Below are positions 11,703-23,354 of a stretch of DNA of 64,000 nt, piece by piece. Numbering within the stretch: position 1 is the stretch's first letter; each line of letters begins with the position of its first letter. The notes below the pieces were generated by a model, which made no database searches, had not been told where the DNA came from, and was given only the letters and a program-made list of their open reading frames with translations. This DNA comes from Cinnamomum chago (Eukaryota; Streptophyta; Magnoliopsida; Laurales; Lauraceae). Location: contig CP142452.1 in the NCBI GenBank assembly GCA_038049695.1, forward strand, positions 106,897,001 through 106,961,000. Direction: 5' to 3'. The translations under genes were made by a program, and so were the position numbers.

Positions 11703-14046
11703 TGTCACGACCCGGACCCGAGATCAGAGTCATTAGGGTTAACCCCCGGGTCGCGATGATAATCATACTTACTCCCGTAAACCCCGTTTAACCGAAGTTA
11801 CAACGAAGTCTACAAGGGATCTTGCATACGTACCTGTCAATGTACAGTTGCAGAAAATACATAATAATATACATTGACAACCATATAACAAAATGAATCA
11901 GACTATTTACTCTGAATCGTAAAGTTCAGTATACATCGTTTCATTGTTCCTATCATCAACCACTGCATATTTAAAATACAATGCAGGGGATCTCATTTAC
12001 ATACCTACAATACCAAAATGAACATTTAAACAGTTTACAAAAAGTTTCCAAAAGATTCTATGTTCTCCACTCTCAAATCATGTCCACTCGGCTAAACCTC
12101 CTGGAGGTAGCGAATGGGCCTCCTCCGCTGTCGGGACGGTCTCGGAGGGACCGGCACGGGCAACTGGGCCTGTAACATCATCAGTAATACCATGAACACG
12201 ACGGTTCAACAAGGTATACACATATCTATGACATATTTACAATTTCTAGCAATTCATTGTATAACAGTGCTAGACAATTTATAATAAACATAAGTAACAA
12301 TGACAATAATATGGCAACTACACTAGCATTGGTTTCAACTCCATTTTATTCATTAATCTTCCAAAGGAAGAAATTCATATTCATTTATTCATTAGGTTCA
12401 ACCTTTATTAATGACTTTTCAGTGTATAACTTTTCAGTCAATGACCTTTCGGTCCAACAAGGTGGGATCTCCCAGTGTCTTGATCAGAGATCACTGGTGT
12501 CACCACGGGCTCTGGAACACCCCATTCTCATCTACTGCAGTAGGAATAATCATTTCATTCATTTCTCATTTCATTCAATTAAATTCCATAATGAGTTCGG
12601 AAACCACTAGGTAGTGCCAGACTTGCTAACGGTTCCTATTAATCTCAGTCTAGTGTTCAATCCTTCGTTTAACCAACCATTGAGTGTAACTTTGGTTATC
12701 ATTGCAAGTATTACTTTTGATGACATTACTTATATGATTATGCATTAGGATAACCATAGTTAACACTTATGGAGGTATAACACTACTATTAGTCATACTT
12801 GACTCATCTTAACTATACGGGGAGTATTTATGATCTCACAAGCGATCTTAATTCTCGTAAAAATCCAAAACTCACTGGACTCGAATCGAGTCCGCCAATC
12901 GCTCGGACCTAACGGTCCTCGTGATTGGTCAAAATTTTCCTCACTATGAATAAATTGGTCAATTTCGGCTACCTCGGCGGCTACCTGGCGGTTAGCCGCG
13001 ACTGTGCAGGCGGCTAGCCGAATTGTACTGGCGGCTAGCCGAACCAAGTTCAGTTAGCTCACGGTCAGCTTTCTAGAAGCTGATTTTTCTAACAGAGATT
13101 CCTGACAAATTTCGGTCACCTCGCGGTCACCCCGCGGCTAGCCGAAATTCCAATTTCGGCTAACCGGAATTTGGCGGTTAGCTTTCCAGAAGCTCACCAA
13201 ATTCGGGTTTCTGGCGGTTAGCTCGCGGTTAGCCTCGCGGCTAGCTGAAATTCGTCCAGAAACTCAGTTTCGAGCTTCTGAAGCTCTAAGCAAAAATCAC
13301 CTCTTTGAACTCCTTGAGTTCATACAAGTTCTATAAAAGCTTAAAATCACTAGAAATGCATATACTTGCCTTAAATGAATCTTTAATAGAGAAAAACCCT
13401 TCTTATAGCTTTTAGCTTGGATTGAGATGAAATCCTTCCCTTCAAGCTTTAATCTCAAGAAACTCTAAGAATATGATGAAGAAGACAAAGGAGATGGACT
13501 CCTCTTTACTTCATACACTTCCAATCCACCCTTGATAATGAAGAAGATGAAGAAATTGAAGAAGGAAGAAGAAACGAATGACACAGGAAGTTGCCTAGGG
13601 TTGAATCAAATGAATGAAGTCTGTTGGTTTATATAAGTTGCACTTTTGTATTTTACCCCCCATTCATTCTTTCATTTACATTTTGAGTCAATTCAATGTC
13701 CATTTGATCCAATATTCGTCAAATCCATTCAAGCCTTTTATGAAAGTTATCGTACTCGTCGAGATACACATGCAGGTATCAAAAGTTTCCGTATTCGACA
13801 AAATACGTATAAATCCGTATTTATACAAAAATCCTTTGTTTGCTTGTTTAAGCTCCATTTCGATTCAATTCCTTTCCTAATCATTGCACAAGCTTAGTTA
13901 CTATTTCATTAAGCCTAATTTACTCATTTAGGCTAATCCGATTCCATTTGGTGGTAAATCACCATTAGTTCATTCAAATCGGCTTAATTAGTCTCAAGTG
14001 TAATTAATTAGAGTTAATCGGGATTAACTCCGGACGGGGCCTAACA
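11703..14046. mobile_element. Solo LTR, 2.34 kb, TGT...ACA
   Basis: The element starts TGTCACGACCCGGACCC and ends CGGGGCCTAACA. It is flanked by AAGTA (11698-11702) and AAGTG (14047-14051), a 5-bp target duplication with one change. A second copy with the same ends lies at 51199-53476. There is no primer-binding site, polypurine tract or pol frame, so it is a solo LTR left by recombination. Length and ends fit Ty3/gypsy-type LTRs (inference). The sequence at 63325-63350 is the same locus without the insertion. Internally, 12950-13260 is packed with GGCGGTTAGC/GGCTAGCCG palindromic motifs that the second copy lacks. Confidence 0.85.
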
Positions 14047-16083
14047 AAGTGTCCCACTTTTCCACCACAAACACAATGTCGAATAACAAATGCTTCAAAA
14101 CCAATGCCCCTTCAAAATTAGCTTGATCAAGGAAAAAAAACTAATAATAATAATAATAATAAGAGCTTTAAGAATCCAACAATAAAAGTCTCCAAATTTC
14201 CACTAAGTACCGAAGTGGGAGAGCTTAAAATACCAAATATAAGCATAGAACAATGTATAATTCAACCAGAAAATAGATCCAAAAGAATTGAATTCATATG
14301 GAAAAGGGCGGATCAAGTACATCCATGTAGGGGCGGTTAGACCCATTAGACCTCGGTCCGCTTCTAAAATCATAATGAAAATTTTAATACTTCGAAAACT
14401 CATAAAAATTATGTGTCCGCCCCCAAAACCTAATTGAAAATCTTGGATTTGCTCCTAAAATCCAATTGCATGTTTGGGTCTATAACTCTCAACTGAAAAT
14501 TCTGGGTCCACTGGTATGGAGAATTAATGCCAAGGGGATGGGTTGGATACGGTGCAGGCTGTCAACTGTAGAAACCCACGTCAATTTTACCAAAAACCCA
14601 AGCCGCCAATTTAGCACCCCCACTTGATCAACTCAAACCCACTCATGTAGACATTTCCAATCATCCCTTTAAGTGACGCTTGTCCCAATTTGATTGCTTT
14701 TCAACCATCATCTACCATTGGATTGAATCAAAATCAAAATCAAAATAACACATCATTACCATTAAAGCCTTAAAATTAAGATTTTAGATGATAAGCATGG
14801 TTTTTTTTTTTTTTTTACCCAACCCTTAGTGTGGACATGAATCTAGGTGTTCCCGACACAATTGTTGTGTACTTTAAAAGGAAAGTTTGAGTTATCTATA
14901 ATGCCACATAAAATTGATAATCAATTTATTTTGTCTCTTACTATGCTTGAATTATTAAGTTGTAGATTTAGTTGGTCTCTTTAATATCAAATCATTGGAG
15001 TTTTATTCTAGAAATACAATCTATGTTAGGAGATATTTTAGAAACATCATCTAATTTTAGAGATATATCATATGAAATATAAAAAAAAATTATATCTGCT
15101 TTTACTGAATAAGGGACAAGAACTCATGGACCCATGTCTATTTTGATTTTTAAGTTCTAAACAAATTGTGATGGTAGAAATCTGCGCAGAGTCTGATGGC
15201 CCTAGCACAAATAGTCTAAAAAAAGCCATATTGATTATTTGTGCCACCATATGATTCAATGTAATAATATGCCTAATTAAAATGATTTTATTCTAGCCAT
15301 TGAAATTGTCACCATAAATCAATTAAGTTAAAAATGAGCAATGGAATATATTTTTCATGCGCCCTCATCCTGCATCCGTTTTTGAAATATTGACAGACTT
15401 CACGAGGTCCAAAAAGATGCAAATTGAATATTTATATATATATATATATATATTTTGTCATTTTAATATGATTCCTCTAGGTGACCATCAGCTAAAAGCA
15501 TTAAATACAATACACTATGATATAGTACAGTCAAAATGAAATTACCCATACCCCTGCTTGCAGTTTTACTGAATAAATTAAAGAGATAAATATGAGCCGT
15601 GTTCACATTTCAGACATATTTTGAGCCGTAGATTGGAGGCTGACACAGGAGACTTCAGCTGACACGAGACTTCTCCTATTTCACATAAATATGAGGATAC
15701 TATTTTGCCATATCAAATCATGTAAATTGTGTATAATCTTTTCCTTTTTCTTTTCACTTTTAATTGGGAGATACTATTTTGCCATATCAAATCATGTCAA
15801 TTGTGTATAATTTTTTGCTTTTCTTTTCTCATTTCAAGGAGGGTGGATAGGGTGAAATAGTATTCCTGTGTATCTGACATGAGGGGATCCAGATTCGTTT
15901 CTCCTGGAGTACTAGGTGCAGAGACGATTAACTCATAATATAAGGGAAATTTGTCATTTACACACAATTTTAATGTATGAACCATTTTCCAGTGAGAGGC
16001 AGAATTAATGTCTTATGGCACTTGTATGGCTAAAATCCCTTTCTTATGCTCGGAAAGTTTTTTTTTTTTTTTTTCCGTAAAAG
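14047..16083. other. Spacer with duplicated blocks
   Basis: No gene is seen. 14047-14110 continues the sequence colinear with 63340-63430. 14160-14640 matches 6605-6850. 15480-15620 matches 31265-31400 ('gaccatcagc', 'aaagcattaaatacaat', 'gataaatatgagccgt'). 15700-15740 is repeated at 15770-15810 ('atactattttgccatatcaa'). A (TA)n run lies at 15433-15453. Confidence 0.5.
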
Positions 16084-16240
16084 TACAAGTAGCTAGTCGA
16101 TCCAGGTTGCAAGGTGACTGCAGCCCTAATTCTATTTGGAAAGCAGAAGAAATAGGAATGGCATGCACTCCACCATGATCCATGCAGAGGCCAACCATGA
16201 GCCATGTGGCGATGGAATTGGAGTTTTTGGAAACTAGTCT
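16084..16240 (+). pseudogene. Receptor-kinase copy D, C-terminal kinase remnant
   Basis: The + strand reads 'SRLQGDCSPNSIWKAEE' then 'GMACTPP', a stop and 'SMQRPTMSHVAMELE'. This aligns with the last kinase exon of copies A and B ('DPRLEGDYD...LSKVA', 'ALACMSPRSIERPTM', 'VAELK'). An in-frame TGA lies between. It is too diverged to be a fresh copy of A or B ('IWKAEE' against 'LSKVAE'), so it represents an older paralogue. No other exon was found nearby; the transposon at 16384 begins just downstream. Confidence 0.7.
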
Positions 16241-16383
16241 AGGTGAGCGTGCAAGTAGAGATGGGCTCACTTCACTCCTCTTGTACCGCGATAGTAATAC
16301 CGAGCCACCATTTACTACGTGAAAGTACTTTATGTTGACTCAAGGGGTTGATTTTCTCTTTCCTCCTTTGAACATTTTTTTTT

Positions 16384-16520
16384 GAGGAATTTACCAAATA
16401 AATCCCTGTAGGTCCCTATACCACTCATGGGGTCCCAAAAAAATAGTATTATTGGATTAGGTCCTCAAGGGCTGTATTTGTATTTTTTTTAGTATTTTGG
16501 CTCTATGGCCGATATCGGCC
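16384..16520 (+). repeat. MULE left terminal inverted repeat
   Basis: About 137 bp match the reverse complement of 26788-26924 with a modest number of differences. Shared blocks include ACCAAATAAATCCCTG, TAGGTCCCTATACCACTC and GGATTAGGTCCTCAAGG. The repeat ends inside with the 14-bp palindrome GGCCGATATCGGCC (16507-16520). A second palindrome follows at 16551-16564, 44 bp further in. Confidence 0.9.
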
Positions 16521-16939
16521 ATTGTATTTTTTTTTGTAATTTGGCTATATGGCCGATATCGGCCATTGACAGTTACCCCACTCACGCGCGCTGTGGCCCC
16601 TTTTTCATTTCGTTCGACCCTCACTCCCCCCATTCCCTTTCGTTTCTCTCTGTCAACAGTCTCCCCCCTTTCCAGTGGTCCCAAGCAGGTGGTCCCAAGC
16701 ACTTTGGCGCCAAATTTTCGAAGGTGGCTGGCATGGAGGTACGTTTCTTCCTCATTTCAACCATTTTTCTTTGTGCCTTGGATTTTGAATGAAGACGGGT
16801 TGTTCTAGGGTTTGGTTTGATGGCTGTTATTCTCTACTTCTTCTCCTCATCTTCCCATCTTCTTCTCATCTTCATTACCCATTGTGCAGACGTGATTTCT
16901 AGATTTCCAACTTTCAATTTGACATATTGAATTGTATAT

Positions 16940-17560
16940 GGCCGATATCGGCTATATTTTATAAATCTCCCCCAACTGAGGCAGTTTATGAATAGCATCT
17001 TCCCTTTTGATGCGCGTGACCTGTAGAATAATGGAGTTGCCATGGAATCTATTGTGACGCACAAATCGATTATTAAAGACCATTTCTGAGTTCCAGAAAG
17101 ATATAAGCATCAAGTAAAATGATTAAAAGCTTACAATTATGAACAAATATGAAGTAAGAGTCACAATCAGTTTGAATGCTTTAAGCACTATAATTGTTAT
17201 TGTTCCATAAGGTCTGGAGCAGTGTAACATACCTTCTAAAGGATGTTCTCATTGGTGATGTTACATTGGTGATTATACCATTAGGTCTGGAGCAGGAATG
17301 AGAACATCCTCTGTTGATGTTTACCTCTGGTAAACAAACTTCTAAAGGATGTTCTCATTCTTGGTGTCAGCTGTGACGGTTGTTATGCTAGTAAGCTTAG
17401 TATTGAATAATATCATGAGTAATTCATTCTACTGATTGATACACAACAAAAAACCATGATGTTAACTGGCAAATGGCCACTCCTAAAAACGGTTCTAAAT
17501 TTGATTTGTCAAAAGTAAGCCCACCTATATAAGGAATTCTACTGATTGGTAAGTAGGCTA
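16940..17560 (+). promoter_or_regulatory. Upstream region of the PMD-Ulp1 gene
   Basis: This region has a further GGCCGATATCGGC palindrome (16940-16952). It also has a set of direct and inverted repeats at 17205-17365, where 'aaggatgttctcatt' is repeated and also present as 'aatgagaacatcct', alternating with 'aggtctggagcag'. A TATA-like CTATATAAGG (17525-17534) lies about 35 bp before the chosen ATG at 17567. Promoter function is inferred. An alternative start is the two-codon exon ATGGAG|GTACGT at 16733-16738, which could also splice in phase. Confidence 0.4.
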
Positions 17561-17566
17561 CTCGAG

Positions 17567-20500
17567 ATGTCAAAGGGCCAGACTAGGCCGGGGGGCCATG
17601 GTTGTCCAATCCCTACTCTCAATATATGTAGGTGTCGGGCTCAAGGTGGCCCAAAGCACTTGGAGGTCCTGCACAATTTAGGCAAGTATTTACTATGCAA
17701 GAGAAAGTATTTGATAGTATTGGTGAACCTTATTTTTGAACTCACCAATTTAGACTTTGATAGATAGCATTGCATTAGATTCTTATAAAGCTAAATTCTG
17801 AACAAACGAGTGAATCATATATATTATAAAAAGACAAAAACGTCTCTTAATTTGTTCTACAGCATGCTATTGAGACTATGTAGCTCGCTATTTTTAGGTT
17901 GTGGCCCATCCAAGAGAAGGCCGAGAAGGCTAGGCAGGGTGGTAAAGGCTTGCAAAAATCTAGTGCGAATCCGACCTTGGGATCATACGAAAAAGAAATA
18001 GCGAGCTACGTATGTAAGACTCATCAGTCATCTCCCTCTCTCTTTCTCTCTCTTCCTGGCTTGTAAATAGAAGACAAAGCGATGTATGAGCTTTTTTTAA
18101 ATGATAATTGGTCGCGGAAACTACTGTATTCCACAGGTTTATGTGATACAATTTTTGTGACTGTCTTCCACTTTTGTTTGGTTGTTTATTTTAGTGTTCT
18201 TTTACTTATTCTGTCTTAGTATAAGGATTTATGACTTCATCAATGTACATGATCAGTGTCCTATTTAGAGTATCACATGGTAGAGGGTGGAATCTTGAAT
18301 AGAGTTTGATATTCTTTTGTAGGAAGGTGAAGGACAAGCCCCCAAGTCTCCGAATGTTCTACTATACAACCAATGCCTTCATGTGTCGGAGGGAATTCGG
18401 CAAGGAGAGGTATATTGTATTACACGATATCAATTACACATTTCAAAGTATCGATGCAAATTGTAATTTGATATATTCGTTTTGTACTTGCTAACCACAT
18501 TTGGTAATTGTTACGTTGCTAGGATTTTGGGCGGCTTAGATGCATACCAACCAATCCGGACCGAAACATATGGCAGCTAACAAAACAACAAAAGGCATAC
18601 GTGAGGCAGACGGGCCTCCATTACTTAGCAGAAATCGATCGCATGGTCATTGATCACGCGCTAATAACCGGTCTAGTCGAAAGGTGGCGCCCGGAGACAA
18701 ATACTTTCCACTTTCCGTCGGGTGAAGCAACTGTCACCCTGGAAGATGTTGCATACATCTACGGCCTACCCGTAGATGGCCCACCTGTGGCCGGACGAAC
18801 TTTCCCGGGGAAGTTCGTCGCGTCGGTGTGCGAGGAGGTTCTTGGCATCCGACCGGATAAGCGTGACTACCATGGTATAACAGTGAAGTTCAAGTGGCTT
18901 GAAGACAATTTTGCAACTGCCGAACTTGAGAAAAAAAAGAAACATAAAAAATACAAGGATTACGAGATCCGGGCAACGCGAGCCTATCTCTTCTTTCTAG
19001 TGTCCGGTCAGATCGTTTCGCAGACTACTGGTGCCCGTGGACCGGCCTACATACTAGAGCTGTTCAAAGAATTTAAACCGTATGCATGGGCACCGGCTTG
19101 TCTCGCGAATCTATATAGGATGTTGACCAATGCCTCTCGATGGGGTCCGGAGAAGTTAGTTGCTGTGGAAGAGGGGAAAAATAAGCAAGGTGAGCTTGAA
19201 GGGCACCTGTGCAGGACGCCAACCGGGCCTCTACAGCTATTACAGGTCTTTATTCTCATAGTGACTGTTAGTTTGAATTTTTTATTTAATTCGAACTAAC
19301 TCTTTATTGTGATGTAATCTGGTGCAGATATGGGCTTATACAAGGATGTCAATCGGAAGGTGTCCTAAGCCAAAAGAATCGTGGAAGGGGGACATACAAT
19401 TCCCACTGTGCAAGACATGGATGAAGAGGTTGCCTGAAAATCCACCACTCACCTCAGTCAAGGAGGTGAGAGGACAGTTAAACAATTTGAAAGTTGACGA
19501 GGTAAAACAAGAAATTGACTCGCTCCTTAGTTCGGTGTTCGATTATATGCATTCTATTTTGCTGAGATACTGGACTAACTGTTTCGTTGCTGATGTGTAT
19601 TGCAGTTCATATGGCAACCATATGAAGGTTTTAGATCAAAGTTTTTTTCAAAAGTATCTAAAGTAGATCGCACTCTCCTACATTCGTCCACTGTTTTGAT
19701 ATGGTATTGGATTGTCGAGCGCCACAACACTTGGCGTGTTATGAAACAATTCGGGCTCAAACAAATAGTCCCACCGCCTTTTACAATGCCCATCTTAAGA
19801 CGAGAAAGGACATTCAGGTCTGTTGTCGATTATGCGGCAACGATGGATAAGGATGTCGTGTCGACGTGGGGAGCAAGAGCCACTCTTGGACTTCAAGGTG
19901 AGGCTTGTGCTGCAGCTGCGCAGTCCGAAGAGTACATGGAATGGTATACGAAGAATACGTTGATGTTTATTGGTAGAGGAGAGGCAACGGAGCAGCCTGC
20001 GTCCGATGTCCCTGCATCTGATGTCCCCACGGCTGAGGTGCTTGCAGAGGAGACCCGCACTGAGGATGAGCCCACCATCCCACAGAAGCATGTATATCAA
20101 TTACACCCTATAAACACTAGTTCCTTGATTTCTTTTTTCAAACTGTCGCTAATTCAATTACTTCTTTGATCAACAGGCTCAAGACATTGTCGCACGCATC
20201 GAACGGAGCCTCGAACGTTCTGCACGTAGGAAAACGCCAATCGACAAGCTATCCATGTCAATTTCGAAGAAGCTAGCTAAGTTTAAGTCGGGTTTTGGGA
20301 CGAATTGGGAGAACTTCTCATTCGATGGATGCAGCAGCTCGGCGTCTGATAATGACGCCACGGAGAAGAAAATGTTGATCACAGTTAAGCATACCAAGAG
20401 GCCTGCGCAAAAAAGCCCGGCTAAAAAGACTAAATCTGCTAAAAGAAAATCCACAGTCGAGGAACCGAACCTCGTGAGCATAAATGCAGAGGGATCAGGT

Positions 20501-21720
20501 AGCAGCAGGGAACAACCCACGACTGAGCCAGCACTCCGGGAAATTGTTCAGACCCCACCAGTCAGCAGGAATTTGTTCGCATCCCCATTAACGGTCTCCA
20601 GTGAATCTGCTATGGTGGTTGCAGCGCCATTGGCCACCCTTGAGTCATTGGTATGGAGGATGAAACGGTTGCCCCGAATGCGCAAGATACCGTTGAAGTT
20701 TGAAGACTACACGCATGATATCGTTCGGAGCAACTATGTGCTGTCTGAACCCGACAAATTCTTCCTCAAAGGTTTTCTAGAATACTACGATGACAGGTAT
20801 GTTGGTTTAGTGTTGATCATGTTAATTTGTTTGATTGAAGTGCTTACGTGTGTTTGGACATATTCACTGTTACAGGAAAGATGAGCTTGGTGATGTCTGC
20901 ACATTGATCAAGGCAGATGATTTGAAGAGTGTCCTTGATGAGGGAACTTGGATGGACACTAACATCATTTATTATTACTTTGAGATATTGAGAATTGGGT
21001 GTGATTCATGCTTCATTGCCGACCCGAGTGTCTGTGTAAGTACAACCTAAACAATGGTTGGGTAAATCCTTTATTATATGTATATTGGAACATTGTACCC
21101 ACATTGATCAATTCAATGTATGCAGAGTTGGTGGCGCGATAGTGGTGACACAGCCGTCGAGGCAGTTTTTGGGAAGTACGGGCACAGGGTTTTGGACGCG
21201 AGGGAAGCGCGAACGCTGATATTCATTGTCTATCAGAGGTCACATTTCACTTTATTGGTCGGACTGGTTGATGAGAAGAGATGGGAGTTTTACAATAGCA
21301 TGGAGGGCGATCGGCGATCATTTAAACATGCGCTGAAGTTTGTAAGTTTTTCTTCCTTCATGCCAAGAGTCAGTTTATCTCGAACGCGTATTTCAAATTC
21401 TTCTGTCCATTGCTGACATTTAGACCCGATGTTTTATGTAGATGGGATGGTTGGCCGAATGGTATAGCCATTTTGGGTGGAGCGACCCATTTCTATGGCC
21501 ACTAGTTGAAAAGACGGACATCCCTCGACAGAACAATACGAGTGATTGTGGAGTATTTGCAATGGCCTTTGCCACTCACTGTGTCCACCGGCTTCCCATC
21601 GCCTTTAAGCAATCAGACATGCGTTACTTTCGAAGTAAAATAGTCGTGGAAATCTTCAAGCGGAGTTGGCAATTGAATGCTAATAGACTGGGCTTGACCC
21701 ACTTGGCATCACTCCCATGA
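17567..21720 (+). CDS. Transposon-borne plant mobile domain-Ulp1 cysteine protease fusion
   Basis: Ten exons were deduced from GT/AG sites and phase: 17567-17631, 17898-18009, 18323-18409, 18523-19245, 19328-19501, 19606-20091, 20177-20796, 20876-21035, 21126-21341 and 21442-21720. They give 973 codons. Residues ~65-460 form a plant mobile domain ('GLHYLAEIDR', 'LVERWRPETNTFHFPSGEAT', 'LEDVAYIYGLPVDG', 'LLQIWAYTRMSIGR'). Residues ~500-640 are low-complexity acidic repeats ('ASDVPASDVPTAEV'), then a Lys-rich putative nuclear localisation segment (~620-641). Residues ~690-973 are a C48/Ulp1 peptidase with His849, Asn866, Gln911 and Cys917 in 'RQNNTSDCG'. Ulp1 enzymes cleave SUMO from proteins; the usual acidic triad residue is Asn here. 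The first two exons are the least certain. No lesion is seen. Confidence 0.8.
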
Positions 21721-22104
21721 AGAATACGATCAGCCGGGAACTTTGAAAGTGGATTAGCCTGCATGTTATCAAATGTGAATCACTTCATAACTCAGATTGT
21801 ATAGAAAGAATGGTGGTTGTGGTGTTCATGATGATTTGTATAGAATTTGACATTCAAATTGTTCTAAATGGGTTGTATTTAGACAGGCTGTGTAGAATTT
21901 TCATTTGTATAGAATTTCATGGTTGTCTGTGTTTCTTGATGTCGCATAGTTGAAAACAGGCTGACTACAGCCTGTGTTTCTTGATGTTCAAAATGTTCTA
22001 AATTTTCTTGATGTTTCTTGATGTTCAAGATTTGTACAGGCTTCTCTGTGTTTCTTGATGTTCTAAATGACTACAGGCTTCTCTGTGTTTCTTGATGTTT
22101 CTTC

Positions 22105-22930
22105 CAAACTCAGCTTCCCTTAACTGAGGCTATAAAAAAAAGGACATGTACAGAATGGCCGATATCGGTCACAATATAGACCGATATCGGCCAAAATAAC
22201 AGTCTCAGGCACCCTTAACTGAGACTATGAAAAAACAGGACTGCACAGAATAGCCGATATCGGTCGAAATTATGACCGATATCGGTCATTCGCTGCAGGT
22301 CCTGTTTTTTCATACTCTCAGTTAAGGGTGCCTGAGACTGTTATTTTGGCCGATATCGGTCGTTATTATGACCGATATCGGTCATTCTCTGCAGTCCTGT
22401 TTTTTCATACTCTCAGTTAAGGGTGCCTGAGACTGATATTTTGGCCGATATCGGTCGATATTATGACCGATATCGGTCATTCTCTGCAGGTCCTGTTTTT
22501 TCATAGTCTCAGTTAAGGGTGCCTGAGACTGATATTTTGGCCGATATCGGTCGAAATTATAACCGATATCGGTCATTCTCTGCAGGTCCTGTTTTTTCAT
22601 ACTCTCAGTTAATGGTGGCTGAGACTGATATTCTGGCCGATATCGGTCGATATTATGACCGATATCGGTCATTCTCTGCAGGTCCTGTTTTTTCATACTC
22701 TCAGTTAAGGGTGCCTGAGACTGTTATTTTGGCCGATATCGGTCGTTATTATGACCGATATCGGTCATTCTCTGCAGGTCCTGTTTTTTCATACTCTCAG
22801 TTAATGGTGACTGAGACTGATATTCTGACCGATATCGGTCGATAGTATGACCGATATCGGCCGTAAATTCATACTCAGGATCATTTAACTGAGTAAAAAA
22901 CAGGTGATGTAGAGTAGAATGGCCGATATG
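22105..22930. repeat. 96-bp palindrome-bearing tandem array with orientation flip
   Basis: Units of 96 bp (one of 95), marked by 'ggtgcctgagactg' or variants, recur at 22326, 22421, 22517, 22613, 22709 and 22805. The leftmost part (about 22105-22255) carries the same unit in reverse ('cagtctcaggcacccttaac'), so the array turns around near 22265. Sixteen CCGATATCGG palindromes occur, in pairs whose starts are 22 bp apart where measured (for example 22159/22181 and 22254/22276). The array lies between the converging 3' ends of the two MULE genes. The unit length, a multiple of three, keeps frames open on both strands, but these do not look like genes. Confidence 0.95.
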
Positions 22931-23354
22931 CTCTCCTTCAATGCATACTTGGTTTCCATAGAAAGATTTGATTTTTTTATATTTATTTTATTAAAACTGT
23001 GGTTGTTACCTGAAAGATTTATGTAGGTGAGATTTGTGCTGAGGTAATTATCTTCCTGTGATCCAAGATGTCCATTCATTATGTTCACTCGAAGAGGTTC
23101 AACAAGCAGCTACAGATTCGATGTTCACATAAAGCGTGCACAATTAAAAAAGGATCACATATCATTTATGAAATACAGTAATACAGGACTCCCAAAATAC
23201 ACAATTACAGTCCACATTTGCATATACATAAAAACTCCCTTGATTAATACATCCTAAGGACACCTATCTGTATACATCATTAAGGGTCTTCTTAAAAAAA
23301 CTGCAACCAGAATACATGCCAAAATGAAAATACATTCTATGCTGTTCTAATTCG

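Noticed and set aside
16013-16270. Minus-strand open frame of 85 codons
   Set aside because: It is the antisense shadow of a decayed kinase C-terminus on the + strand. The same antisense frame appears opposite the last exon of copy B.
22382-22845. Open frames of about 100 codons on both strands with repeated 'DIGRYYDRYRSFSAGP'-like peptides
   Set aside because: They follow from a 96-bp tandem repeat whose length is divisible by three. Both strands are open, there is no start context, and the DNA is satellite-like.
22105-22930. CRISPR-like array of spaced repeats
   Set aside because: The spacers are as conserved as the repeats, the unit is 96 bp with a flip, and the setting is a plant transposon.
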